10,568 nt of DNA from Gemmatimonadota bacterium (GCA_016209995.1 JACQVC010000260.1:1-10568); one strand, 5' to 3'. Numbered from the stretch's first letter, positions 1 through 6,466 are shown. The notes: generated from the letters alone by a model not told the origin. Translations and numbers: made by a program.

Positions 1-2
1 CT

Positions 3-356
3 CGTCCCTATCTGGTGGAAAGAGTCGAGTACGAGGCGGCCGCGGTGGAGAAGCATTGGCGGGATGCGCGGGGCGTAAGCGAGCAGCTTGGCCAGCTGGC
101 CGACCGGCTGGCCCAGGGACCGTGGACGGGGGCAGCGCTGGAGGAACGGCTGCGCAAGCTGGCCGCCGACCGGAGCATTCCAGCGGCCAGGCTGATCCAC
201 CCGTTGCGCGTGGCGCTCACGGGGCAGGCGGTGAGTCCGGGTATCTTCGAGGTCCTCGTGGTCCTGGGACGAGAGCGCTCGCTCCGGCGCGTTGGAGAGG
301 CCGTTCGCTACCTGCGCGACCGATCCGCTGCCGGCGCGGGCGTCCGTGACCGCTGA
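3..356 (+). CDS. gltX: Glutamyl-tRNA synthetase, C-terminal end (partial)
   Basis: The 5' end lies outside the window; the frame is open from base 3 to the TGA at 354-356, giving about 117 residues. Near the end is the stretch LIHPLRVALTGQAVSPGIFE, followed by a V-L-G-R-E-R-S-L-R-R segment. This is the typical closing part of the anticodon-binding helical domain of class I glutamyl-tRNA synthetases (HPLRxALTG...SPGxFEVLxxLGRE). The enzyme charges tRNA-Glu with glutamate in the cytoplasm. The catalytic Rossmann domain with its HIGH and KMSKS motifs is not visible, so a non-discriminating GluRS (also charging tRNA-Gln) cannot be excluded. The short tail after the last helix (RDRSAAGAGVRDR) looks unstructured. 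The next gene starts 129 bases downstream behind its own promoter, so it is probably a separate transcription unit. Confidence 0.88.
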   Translation, partial: RPYLVERVEYEAAAVEKHWRDARGVSEQLGQLADRLAQGPWTGAALEERLRKLAADRSIPAARLIHPLRVALTGQAVSPGIFEVLVVLGRERSLRRVGEAVRYLRDRSAAGAGVRDR

Positions 357-392
357 CGCGACGCGATTTTGTTACGAGATCGATGGATTTTC

Positions 393-422
393 TTGACACC
401 CCTGGACCAGTCGCATTAGGAT
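393..422 (+). promoter_or_regulatory. Sigma-70-type promoter for the lexA-like gene
   Basis: A perfect TTGACA at 393-398 is followed after 18 bases by TAGGAT at 417-422, which keeps the TA and final AT of the -10 consensus. Transcription would begin near 429-431, leaving a leader of about 55 bases before the ATG at 486. The surrounding DNA (362-395) is unusually AT-rich for this genome. Assignment is by sequence match only. Confidence 0.65.
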
Positions 423-470
423 GTGCGCTCCAGCATCCTGTGCGACGTCGTCCATCGCCAGTCACGCACA
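422..470 (+). promoter_or_regulatory. Three TGTGCG hexamers at the promoter and leader (possible operator)
   Basis: TGTGCG occurs at 422-427 and 439-444 on the plus strand, 17 bases apart start to start, and as its complement CGCACA at 465-470. An 8-base palindrome CGACGTCG lies at 443-450. The cluster overlaps the end of the -10 element and the expected transcription start, where a repressor would sit. It may be a self-binding site for the downstream LexA-like protein. This is inference from position and repetition only; it does not match the E. coli CTG-N10-CAG or the Gram-positive GAAC-N4-GTTC boxes. Confidence 0.25.
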
Positions 471-485
471 ATACGCGTTGAAAAC

Positions 486-1166
486 ATGACGCCGGCTCCC
501 CAGCAGAGTGCATCGACGACGCCGCTAGCGCTCACGGAGATCGAGCAGCAGATCCTGGATTACATGGTAGAGTTCCTGCGAGCGAACACCTACCAGCCGT
601 CCATCCGGGATATCGCCCAGCGCTTCGGCATCCGTAGTACGAAAACGGTCTCGGAATACCTTCAGTCGCTGGCGGACAAGGGGTATCTCGAGCGCGATCC
701 GTCGCGTTCGCGTGGCGTTCGGATCCTCGGTATGGAGCTGAATGCCCGCACGGTCAGCGTTCCCTGCTACGGAGAGCTGCCGAACGGCGCTCGGCCGGGC
801 GAGCAGCTGGAGACGAGGATTCTGCTAGATCCTCAGCTCACGGACTCGCGGGGTGCATTCTTCGTGCGCGTGCGCGGCGACGAGCTGGCCGTGCTCGGCA
901 TCAGCGACGGCGATCTGATCCTCGTCGAGCCGGTCTTCGCGAGCGATCTGGCGGATGGCGACGTGGTAGCCGCGAGTGCGCGCGGGACGAGCGTGGTGCG
1001 GCGGTTCTACCGGCGGGAGGGCAAGCTGGTGCTGGACCTGGGCCATCCGATGTACGAGCCGATCATCGTGGATGAGGGTGAGGAGTTCGTATTGCTGGGC
1101 CGAGTAGCCGCACTTTACCGCAGATTCGCCGGTGTCCCGGCTGCGGTTGGGGCAACGGCCCACTGA
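486..1166 (+). CDS. lexA: LexA-family repressor with a degenerate S24 peptidase domain
   Basis: This is a 226-residue DNA-binding protein of the LexA family. Residues about 14-80 form the LexA winged helix: LTEIEQQILDYM, then the helix-turn-helix PSIRDIAQRFGIRSTKTVSEYLQSL and wing KGYLERDPSRSRGVRIL. Residues about 92-215 align with the S24 peptidase fold (RGAFFVRVRGDEL, GISDGDLILVEP, DGDVVAAS, EPIIVDEGEEFVLLGRV). The residues for RecA-stimulated self-cleavage are gone. The Ala-Gly scissile pair is Asn100-Gly101. The catalytic serine of the G-D/M-S-M motif is Glu133 (RGDEL). The catalytic lysine position is Arg172 (SVVRRF). The protein should bind DNA and probably dimerise, but not self-cleave, so it is unlikely to be a classic SOS switch. 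I chose ATG 486 over GTG 423 because the extra 21 residues do not look conserved and 423 overlaps the promoter. No clear Shine-Dalgarno is seen. Confidence 0.85.
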   Translation: MTPAPQQSASTTPLALTEIEQQILDYMVEFLRANTYQPSIRDIAQRFGIRSTKTVSEYLQSLADKGYLERDPSRSRGVRILGMELNARTVSVPCYGELPNGARPGEQLETRILLDPQLTDSRGAFFVRVRGDELAVLGISDGDLILVEPVFASDLADGDVVAASARGTSVVRRFYRREGKLVLDLGHPMYEPIIVDEGEEFVLLGRVAALYRRFAGVPAAVGATAH

Positions 1167-1245
1167 TTCTCGCGGGGCGTCGCCCCCGGCGTCCCGCAAG
1201 CCGGTCTTGCTGGATCTTTCCGTAACTTCCACGTCTCTGCGCTCG

Positions 1246-1704
1246 TTGCCGCCTCAGCAGGCCGATGGCCTGTGGATGGCTCGCGCCCTGGAGATGGCTC
1301 GTGCAGCCGCCGTGGTTCGCGAGGTTCCGGTGGGGGCCGTCCTTGTCCGGGAGGGCCGTCTGCTGGCCGAGGGTCACAACCTCACCGTGTCCTCGCCCGA
1401 TCCGACGGCACACGCCGAGGTCGTAGCCATCCGCAAGGCGGCCCAACGCTTGGGCGACTGGCGCCTGCTGGACTCTACGCTGTACGTCACCATCGAGCCG
1501 TGCGCGCTGTGCGCCGGCGCCATCGTGCTGGCCCGCATCCCTCGCCTGGTGTACGGCGCGGCCGATCCGAAAGCGGGTATGTGCGGGAGTCTCGGGAATC
1601 TCGTGCAGGATTCCAGGCTGAACCATCGCGCGGAAGTGACGGCGGGGGTACTGGCTGACGAAGCCGCCGAACTGCTCCGCGACTTCTTCAAGGAGCGCCG
1701 ATGA
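1246..1704 (+). CDS. tadA: tRNA adenosine(34) deaminase TadA
   Basis: This is a CMP/dCMP deaminase-fold zinc enzyme that converts A34 to inosine in the wobble position of tRNA-Arg(ACG). The zinc and catalytic motifs are intact: THAHAE-type TAHAEVVAIRKA (His ligand plus catalytic Glu) and EPCALCAGAIVLARI (two Cys ligands). The N-terminal REVPVGAVLV strand and the C-terminal GAADPKAGMCGSLGNLVQD segment are also typical of TadA. The start is uncertain. The frame is open from GTG 1132, overlapping lexA, but conservation begins only at about 1261 (DGLWMARALEMA). TTG 1246 gives 152 residues, close to family length. ATG 1276 gives 142 residues but loses the conserved aromatic just before WM. No convincing ribosome binding site precedes any candidate. 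The stop overlaps the next start (ATGA at 1701-1704). Confidence 0.9.
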   Translation: MPPQQADGLWMARALEMARAAAVVREVPVGAVLVREGRLLAEGHNLTVSSPDPTAHAEVVAIRKAAQRLGDWRLLDSTLYVTIEPCALCAGAIVLARIPRLVYGAADPKAGMCGSLGNLVQDSRLNHRAEVTAGVLADEAAELLRDFFKERR

Positions 1705-3068
1705 CACGATCGTGCGGCGAGTTTCGTCGCGGCTTCTGCCGCGCGCTCGTCGCAGTCGTGGTCCTGAGCGGCTGCACGCTAGTCGGTGGGCCCCTACCCG
1801 AGGCGGGGCCGCAGCCGACGCGGGGCGGGAGACCTGCTGCGGAACGGGGCGGGCAACCCGCCGCGACGGAGCGGCCGCCGGTCCAGCCTTCGGCGACGCC
1901 TCCAGCCACAACCGCCGAAGTCCATGCCCTCTGGGTGGTCCGCAGCACGCTCACGCACGCGGACTCGATCCGCGCCATGGTGCGCCGCGCCGCCGAGGCC
2001 GGCTTTGGCGACCTCATCGTCCAGGTCCGCGGCCGCGGGGACGCCTACTACCGCGGCCGTTGGGAACCGCCCCCCGCCAACCAGGACCCCAGCCCGGACC
2101 AGTTGGACCCGCTGGCTCTGGCGATCCGGGAGGCGCACGCGCGCGGACTGCGCGTCCACGCTTGGGTCAACGCTCATTTGCTCGCGAGCGCCGAATTGCC
2201 GCCTGACGATCCGCGCCACTTGTTCAACTCAGGTCCGGGCCTGCTGGCCGTAGCTCGGCCGCTGGCGCGGGCGCTGCACGACATGGATCCGAACGATGAC
2301 AGGTACCGGGATGCCATCGTTCGGCACGCACGAGAGCATTCTGGCGAGCTGGAAGGCGTGTACACGGCGCCCGCGCACCCGGAGGTGAAGGAGCACGTTT
2401 ACTCCGTCGTGATGGATGTGGTCGAGCGCTACGATGTGGACGGGATCCATCTGGACTACGTCCGCTTTCCGGGACCTGACTTCGATTATTCTCGCGCCGC
2501 GCTGGACGGCTTCCGCGAGTGGACGACCGGACGGCTCGGGTCCGAGCGCCGCGCGGAGCTGGACGCCGCCGCGACGAGGGATCCTCTGGCCTTCGTCGAT
2601 GCGCTGCCAGAACTCTGGGACGATTTCCGGCGAGAACAGATCACGGAGCTGGTCGAGCGCGTGTACTACGGGGTGAAGAAACGGAAGCCGCCGGTCGTGG
2701 TCTCGGCGGCTCTGTTCGCGAACGCGGAGGACGCGTACCGAAATCGGTTCCAGGACTGGGCCACCTGGCTGCGACAGGGGATCCTCGATGTGGCCGTTCT
2801 GATGGCGTACACGCCGGACAGCGAGCTCTTCCGCCGGCAGCTGGCCGCCGCGGTCGAGGCGGCCGGCGGACTGCGGCCGGTGTGGGCCGGCATCGGCGCC
2901 TACAGCAATACCGTCAGCGGTACCGTCGAGAAGATCCGGATTGCACGGACGTTAGGCGCGCGGGGGATCTCACTGTTCTCCTACGATTGGGCGGTGACGC
3001 CCGGCAATGGCAATCCCTCCGGCACGTATCTTGTGGAGGTGGCTCGCGCCGCGTTCACGGGGCCATGA
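1701..3068 (+). CDS. GHL10-family (YngK-like) glycosyl-hydrolase-like lipoprotein
   Basis: A 455-residue protein with a basic N-terminus, a hydrophobic stretch (ALVAVVVLSGC) and a lipobox with Cys25, so it is probably anchored by lipid outside the cytoplasmic membrane. Residues 26-72 form a Pro/Gly/Ala/Arg-rich linker. The domain starts at about 73 with EVHALWVVRSTLTHADSI and shows hallmarks of the GHL10 TIM-barrel family: VQVRGRGDAYY (108-117), GLRVHAWVNAHL (149-160), DPNDDRYRDAIVRH, VDGIHLDYVRFPGPDF (246-261), DDFRREQIT, and QDWATWL...AVLMAYT (351-371). Acidic residues in DGIHLDYVRFP are the likely active-site region by family analogy. Members are presumed to act on cell-wall or extracellular glycans, but the substrate here is unknown. 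The ATG overlaps the tadA stop by 4 bases, implying translational coupling. The stop is followed at once by the 3069-3182 palindrome. Confidence 0.82.
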   Translation: MTRSCGEFRRGFCRALVAVVVLSGCTLVGGPLPEAGPQPTRGGRPAAERGGQPAATERPPVQPSATPPATTAEVHALWVVRSTLTHADSIRAMVRRAAEAGFGDLIVQVRGRGDAYYRGRWEPPPANQDPSPDQLDPLALAIREAHARGLRVHAWVNAHLLASAELPPDDPRHLFNSGPGLLAVARPLARALHDMDPNDDRYRDAIVRHAREHSGELEGVYTAPAHPEVKEHVYSVVMDVVERYDVDGIHLDYVRFPGPDFDYSRAALDGFREWTTGRLGSERRAELDAAATRDPLAFVDALPELWDDFRREQITELVERVYYGVKKRKPPVVVSAALFANAEDAYRNRFQDWATWLRQGILDVAVLMAYTPDSELFRRQLAAAVEAAGGLRPVWAGIGAYSNTVSGTVEKIRIARTLGARGISLFSYDWAVTPGNGNPSGTYLVEVARAAFTGP

Positions 3069-3182
3069 GCGGGTTAGCGGGTTAGCGGGTTGGCGGGTTA
3101 GCTTAGACCCCACCGTGAAGCCGTTGCCGTGCGGGGTCGCAGGACGGGTCTAACCCGTTGACCCGGCAACCCGCTAACCCGC
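3069..3182. repeat. Large imperfect palindrome of 8-base units (possible terminator/attenuator)
   Basis: The left arm begins one base after the upstream stop codon and holds four head-to-tail 8-mers: GCGGGTTA (3069, 3077), GCGGGTTG (3085), GCGGGTTA (3093), then GCTTAGACCC (3101-3110). The right arm is GGGTC (3146-3150) followed by TAACCCGT, TGACCCGG, CAACCCGC and TAACCCGC (3151-3182). Folding pairs the outer units perfectly and the inner ones with few mismatches, around a loop at 3111-3145. GACCCC (3106-3111) could instead pair with GGGGTC at 3133-3138, giving two mutually exclusive folds. It ends 12 bases before the pyrR ribosome binding site, with no run of T after it. It may end the upstream transcript, control pyrR, or be a dispersed repeat. 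Confidence 0.75.
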
Positions 3183-3194
3183 CGGGGTGGTACA

Positions 3195-3203
3195 GGGGAG
3201 GGG
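3195..3203 (+). promoter_or_regulatory. Ribosome binding site of pyrR
   Basis: GGGGAGGGG contains GGAGG at 3197-3201, five bases before ATG 3207. This is one of the strongest Shine-Dalgarno sequences in the window and fixes the pyrR start. Confidence 0.7.
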
Positions 3204-3206
3204 TGA

Positions 3207-3767
3207 ATGCATGATTTGAACCGCGTACCGATCATGGATGAGCGAGCCGTGCTGCGCGCGGTGGGGCGCATGGCCCGTGAGCTGGTCGAGCGCAACGCCG
3301 GCACGGACGACCTCATCATGGTGGGGGTTCAGCGGCGAGGGAGTCAGCTGGCCGAGCTGCTGGTGCGCGAGATCGAGAAGGCGGAAGGCGATCGCATCGC
3401 GAGCGGCCACCTGGACATTACGCTCTACCGTGACGATCTGCGTGCCATCGGGCCTCGCCCGGTGATCGGAACCACGAAGCTGCCGGCCGGCGGCATCGAC
3501 GACAAGGCCGTAGTGATCGTCGATGACGTTCTCTACACCGGCCGTACGGTGCGCGCGGCGCTGAACGAGCTGATGGACTTCGGGCGCCCGAGCCGCATTT
3601 ATCTGTGTGTGCTGGTGGACCGCGGCGGCCGCGAGCTGCCGATCCAGCCCGACGTGGTCGGGCGCCACGTCGAGGTGATGGGGGACCAGACGGTCGAGGT
3701 GCTCGTGCCCGAGCTGGATGGACGCTTGGGAGTCGATCTGGTCACGTTGCCCAAGGAGGCGGCATGA
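3207..3767 (+). CDS. pyrR: PyrR: pyrimidine operon regulator / uracil phosphoribosyltransferase
   Basis: A 186-residue protein with the type I phosphoribosyltransferase fold. The PRPP loop is [20 protein letters not shown] (100-119). Other PyrR hallmarks are [15 protein letters not shown] (38-52), [11 protein letters not shown] (68-78) and [17 protein letters not shown] (136-152). Most PyrRs read DRGHRELPI in the last motif; here His is replaced by Gly. In Gram-positive bacteria PyrR binds pyr mRNA when UMP is high and causes attenuation or blocks translation, with weak uracil phosphoribosyltransferase activity. Its place at the head of pyrB-pyrC supports a regulatory role, but I found no recognisable PyrR-binding loop upstream. 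The start has a strong GGAGG five bases before it. The stop overlaps the start of a 26-codon ORF (ATGA at 3764-3767). Confidence 0.92.
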   Translation: MHDLNRVPIMDERAVLRAVGRMARELVERNAGTDDLIMVGVQRRGSQLAELLVREIEKAEGDRIASGHLDITLYRDDLRAIGPRPVIGTTKLPAGGIDDKAVVIVDDVLYTGRTVRAALNELMDFGRPSRIYLCVLVDRGGRELPIQPDVVGRHVEVMGDQTVEVLVPELDGRLGVDLVTLPKEAA

Positions 3768-3786
3768 GGCGCCGGCTCCTCCGGCG
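3753..3786 (+). promoter_or_regulatory. Strong Shine-Dalgarno with a facing CTCCT-loop hairpin at the pyrR/pyrB junction
   Basis: AAGGAGG (3753-3759) lies four bases before ATG 3764. Just downstream, CGCCGG (3770-3775) and CCGGCG (3781-3786) form a six-pair GC stem whose five-base loop CTCCT (3776-3780) complements AGGAG in the Shine-Dalgarno (3754-3758). CCTCC (3778-3782) could likewise pair with GGAGG by opening the stem. The layout could modulate initiation of the 26-codon ORF and, through coupling, of pyrB. Complementarity is seen; the regulatory role is inference. Confidence 0.4.
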
Positions 3787-3844
3787 ATCCCTTCACCTCA
3801 CAGGCTTTGCCATCATCCTTCCGGCGGCAGGGATATTCGCATGA
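3764..3844 (+). CDS. Small 26-residue ORF between pyrR and pyrB (possible leader peptide)
   Basis: This ORF starts at ATG 3764 inside the pyrR stop (ATGA) and ends at TGA 3842-3844 inside the pyrB start (ATGA at 3841). It has the best Shine-Dalgarno in the operon, AAGGAGG four bases upstream, whereas pyrB has only a poor site (GGGA about nine bases before its ATG). The peptide begins [12 protein letters not shown] and continues as a hydrophobic stretch ([14 protein letters not shown]), so it is strongly basic then apolar. It would fill the 73-base gap exactly and couple translation of pyrR to pyrB. E. coli pyrBI is also preceded by a short leader peptide (pyrL), but there is no sequence similarity I can claim. 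I do not recognise a family. It could equally be a passive coupling ORF with no function as a peptide. Confidence 0.5.
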   Translation: MRRRLLRRSLHLTGFAIILPAAGIFA

Positions 3845-4812
3845 CGCAGCGGGCGCTGGCGCTGGGCAAGGATCTGGTCGGACTCGAGCACCTTTCCGCC
3901 GAACAGATCCAGGTGTTCCTCGACACCGCTGAAGCGTTCAAGGAGATCAGCGAACGACCGATCAAGAAGGTGCCGGTCCTGCGCGGCAAAACCATCGTCA
4001 ACCTTTTCTTCGAGCCGTCCACACGCACACGCATCTCGTTCGAGTTCGCCGAGAAGCGCCTGTCGGCCGATACCGTCAACATCGCCACGACGGCCTCGAG
4101 CGTCGCGAAGGGTGAGACGCTCGTGGACACGGCCCGCAATCTCGAGGCTATGCGCATCGACATGGTGGTTGTGCGCCACTGGGCGTCCGGGGCCGCCAAG
4201 TTCCTGGCCGAGCGCATTCGCTCGAACGTGATCAATGCCGGGGACGGCGCGCACGAGCACCCTACGCAGGGACTGCTCGACTTGTTGACGATCCGCGACC
4301 ACCGCGGGCGAGTCGCCGGGCTCAACGTCTGCATCGTGGGGGATATCCTGCATTCGCGCGTGGCGCGCTCGAACATCTGGGGGCTGCTGAAGCTGGGTGC
4401 GAACGTCGCGGTGTGCTCGCCCAAAACGCTGCTCCCGCCGGGCATCGCGGATCTGGGTGTCACTGTGCTGCGACGCATCGAAGAGGCGATCGAGTGGGCT
4501 GACGTGCTCAACGTGCTCAGGTTGCAGCTGGAGCGGATGCAGGCCGGCTACGTTCCGAGCCTGCGCGAGTACAATCGAGTCTTCGGTGTGAGCAAGGTCC
4601 GTCTCGCGCGAGCGCAGAGGGAGATCCTGATCCTGCATCCTGGGCCGATGAACCGCGGCGTCGAGATCGACAGCGACGTGGCGGATGGCCCGCACTCCAT
4701 GATTCTGGCCCAGGTCACCAACGGCGTAGCTGTGCGCATGGCCGTGCTCTATCTGCTGGCCGGAGGCGAGCCGGAAAAGGCGGAGGCGGCGAAGACGGCG
4801 GAGGGGGCATGA
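3841..4812 (+). CDS. pyrB: Aspartate carbamoyltransferase catalytic subunit
   Basis: This 323-residue cytoplasmic enzyme condenses carbamoyl phosphate with aspartate, the first committed step of pyrimidine synthesis. The carbamoyl-phosphate site [15 protein letters not shown] (54-68) is intact, with Ser60, Thr61, Arg62 and Arg64. [12 protein letters not shown] (86-97) supplies the catalytic Lys90. [15 protein letters not shown] (137-151) carries the conserved His-Pro-Thr-Gln. [11 protein letters not shown] (223-233) and [12 protein letters not shown] (265-276) complete the aspartate domain. ATG 3841 is preferred because conservation begins soon after (DLVGLEHLS). An in-frame extension back to 3718 would overlap pyrR and is not conserved. 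The C-terminal tail is charged and Ala-rich. No pyrI regulatory subunit is present, so allostery may be lacking or depend on a complex with PyrC. The stop overlaps the pyrC start by ATGA (4809-4812). Confidence 0.96.
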   Translation: MTQRALALGKDLVGLEHLSAEQIQVFLDTAEAFKEISERPIKKVPVLRGKTIVNLFFEPSTRTRISFEFAEKRLSADTVNIATTASSVAKGETLVDTARNLEAMRIDMVVVRHWASGAAKFLAERIRSNVINAGDGAHEHPTQGLLDLLTIRDHRGRVAGLNVCIVGDILHSRVARSNIWGLLKLGANVAVCSPKTLLPPGIADLGVTVLRRIEEAIEWADVLNVLRLQLERMQAGYVPSLREYNRVFGVSKVRLARAQREILILHPGPMNRGVEIDSDVADGPHSMILAQVTNGVAVRMAVLYLLAGGEPEKAEAAKTAEGA

Positions 4813-6092
4813 GACCGATCCTGCTCCGAGGCGGCCGGGTGATCGACCCGGGCCAGCGGCTGGACGCGACGCGAGACCTCTTGCTCCAGGATGGGCTCGT
4901 GACAGCGATCGCTCCCCAGCTCGCCGCGCCGGACGATGCGGAAGTCCTTGAAGTCCGTGGGCTCGCGGTCTGTCCCGGGCTGATCGATCTGCACGTACAC
5001 CTGCGGGAGCCGGGAGGCGAGCACAAGGAGACGATCGCGACGGGAGCGCGCGCGGCGGCCGCGGGCGGGTTCACGGCCGTGTGCGCGATGCCCAACACGG
5101 ATCCCGCGATCGACGACCCCGCGGCCGTCGGGTTCGTGCTGGCGGAAGGGAGACGCGCGGGCGGCGCTCGCGTCTACCCGACGGGCGCGATCTCCGTCGG
5201 CCAGAAAGGCGAACGGCTGACCGAAGTCGGGGAGCTCGTGCACGCCGGAGCCGTTGCCATCACGGACGATGGCTATCCGGTGATGGACTCAGGACTCATG
5301 CGCATCGCTCTCGAGTACTCGCAGACGTTCGGCATCCCCGTGGCGGATCACCCCGAGGATCTACGGTTGTCGGCGGGAGGCGTGATGAACGAGGGGCTCG
5401 TGGCGACTCGCCTGGGGCTGCGGGGCATTCCCAGGACGTCGGAGGACGTGATGATCGTCCGCGACCTGCTGCTGGGGGACCTCACTCAGGGCCGCATCCA
5501 CCTTCAGCACGTGTCCACGGCCGGGGGAGCGGACGCGATCCGGGCGGCGAAGGCGAGGGGTGTGCCCGTGACCGCCGAGGTCACGCCTCACCATCTGCTC
5601 CTCACCGAAGAGGCCGTCGAGGCCTACCGGACGGACGCGAAGATGAAGCCGCCGCTTCGTACCGCGGCCGATACGGAGGCGCTACGCGCCGCGCTCGCGG
5701 ACGGCACCATCGACTGCGTGGCCACCGATCACGCGCCCCACCACTACGACGAGAAGGAGCAAGCGTTCGACGATGCGCCCTTCGGCATCGTCGGGCTCGA
5801 GACGGCGCTGGGGCTGCTCATCACGAAGCTGGTCAAGCCCGGCCTTCTGGATCTCGCGAGCCTCGTGGACCGAATGAGCTGCGGACCGGCACGAGCGTTC
5901 TCGCTGCCTGGCGGCACGTTGGCGCCGAAGTCCGTGGCCGATGTCACGGTCTTCGATCCCGCTGGCGAGTGGGTGGTCGATCGGGCGAGCTTCTACTCCA
6001 AGAGCCAGAACTCGCCGTTCGTGGGCTGGAAGCTCACGGGGCGGGCGAAGATCACCATTGTGGGCGGGAAAATCGTGTGGAAGGATGGGTAG
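4809..6092 (+). CDS. pyrC: Dihydroorotase (type I, PyrC)
   Basis: This 427-residue amidohydrolase closes carbamoyl-aspartate to dihydroorotate, the third pyrimidine step. Metal and catalytic residues of class I dihydroorotases are in place: [10 protein letters not shown] (His62, His64, Arg66), [11 protein letters not shown] (Asp153/154), DHPEDL (His181), HLQHVST (His234), and [12 protein letters not shown] (Asp307). The substrate-binding AMPNTDP (93-99), [14 protein letters not shown] and KMKPPLR segments are also present. With the expected metal ligands it should be active and is not a pseudo-dihydroorotase. In type I systems such as Aquifex, this enzyme assembles with aspartate carbamoyltransferase, which suits the 4-base overlap with pyrB. 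The TAG stop at 6090-6092 lies inside a perfect palindrome shared with the convergent rpsT. Confidence 0.96.
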   Translation: MRPILLRGGRVIDPGQRLDATRDLLLQDGLVTAIAPQLAAPDDAEVLEVRGLAVCPGLIDLHVHLREPGGEHKETIATGARAAAAGGFTAVCAMPNTDPAIDDPAAVGFVLAEGRRAGGARVYPTGAISVGQKGERLTEVGELVHAGAVAITDDGYPVMDSGLMRIALEYSQTFGIPVADHPEDLRLSAGGVMNEGLVATRLGLRGIPRTSEDVMIVRDLLLGDLTQGRIHLQHVSTAGGADAIRAAKARGVPVTAEVTPHHLLLTEEAVEAYRTDAKMKPPLRTAADTEALRAALADGTIDCVATDHAPHHYDEKEQAFDDAPFGIVGLETALGLLITKLVKPGLLDLASLVDRMSCGPARAFSLPGGTLAPKSVADVTVFDPAGEWVVDRASFYSKSQNSPFVGWKLTGRAKITIVGGKIVWKDG

Positions 6093-6106
6093 CGGATCCG
6101 CTACCC
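6087..6106. terminator. Perfect 20-base palindrome holding both convergent stop codons
   Basis: GGGTAGCGGATCCGCTACCC reads the same on both strands. It can fold as an 8-pair stem (6087-6094 with 6099-6106) and a GATC loop. The plus-strand TAG of pyrC (6090-6092) is in the left arm and the minus-strand TAG of rpsT (6103-6101) in the right, so each gene encodes one arm and ends within it. There is no strong T run on either side, only AATTT shortly to the right. A bidirectional transcription stop is the likely role; efficiency cannot be judged. Confidence 0.6.
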
Positions 6107-6358
6107 CACCAATTTGCTAACCCGCTTCGCCAGCTGACTCTTCAGACGCGCCGCACGATTCCACGGAATGAGTCGCTTCCTGGCCGCGCGGTCGATTACG
6201 GAAAACGCGGTGCGCAACGCCGACTGCGCCTTGGCGGCGTCCACGGCCTCGCGTACGCGCTTCGCCAGTCTCTTGATGCGCGAGCGTACGGCTTTGTTGC
6301 GTTCGGCGCGCTTGCGACTACTGATGATTCGCTTCTTCGCGCTCTTCGTCGTGGCCAT
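6101..6358 (-). CDS. rpsT: 30S ribosomal protein S20
   Basis: An 85-residue, very basic protein of the small ribosomal subunit that binds 16S rRNA. It starts MATTKSAKKRIISSRKRAER and continues NKAVRSRIKRLAKRVREAV, a strong match to the S20 signature (KSAKKR...R..RN...RS..+T..K). Length fits the family (about 85-90). The ATG at 6358 is set by the family N-terminus; the frame continues upstream without conservation. The best Shine-Dalgarno, AAGGAG at 6378-6373, is 14 bases from this ATG, longer than usual. A different ATG right after it (6372-6370) is in another frame. A sigma-70-type promoter lies upstream. It is a single-gene unit converging on pyrC and divergent from the protease gene. Confidence 0.95.
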   Translation of the reverse strand: MATTKSAKKRIISSRKRAERNKAVRSRIKRLAKRVREAVDAAKAQSALRTAFSVIDRAARKRLIPWNRAARLKSQLAKRVSKLVG

Positions 6359-6412
6359 ATTGCTGCTGTCATCTCCTTGCCGGCCGTGCAAATACGCCGT
6401 TGTGAGGCCAGG

Positions 6413-6441
6413 AGTATAAGCGTCGCGCGAATTGCGATCAA
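6413..6441 (-). promoter_or_regulatory. Sigma-70-type promoter for rpsT
   Basis: On the minus strand TTGATC (6441-6436) is separated by exactly 17 bases from TATACT (6418-6413), matching consensus at four of six and five of six positions. Transcription would start near 6406, giving a leader of roughly 48 bases before the S20 ATG. The AT-rich core stands out in this GC-rich DNA. Confidence 0.68.
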
Positions 6442-6466
6442 GTCGGGCCGCGGGTAAGTTGCGGCC

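Noticed and set aside
340..370. Terminator after gltX: GCGTC/GACGC followed by TTTT
   Set aside because: The stem is only five pairs with a 10-base loop, and eight bases separate it from a T run of just four.
3793..4695. 300-codon antisense open frame over pyrB
   Set aside because: It mirrors pyrB codons and has no family signature or ribosome binding site; this is a typical GC-rich shadow frame.
6115..6124. GCTAACCCGC inside rpsT, similar to the octamer repeat at 3069-3182
   Set aside because: It encodes conserved S20 C-terminal residues on the minus strand (KRVSKL) and is a single copy, so probably coincidence.
6415..6420. Plus-strand -10 (TATAAG) for the protease-scpA-scpB operon
   Set aside because: It overlaps the rpsT -10 on the other strand and lacks a credible -35 at 16-18 bases; the plus-strand promoter remains unlocated.
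5081..6457. Very long second open frame over pyrC on the same strand
   Set aside because: It is an Arg/Gly-rich translation with no recognisable motif, arising from high GC content; pyrC in the overlapping frame has full catalytic motifs.
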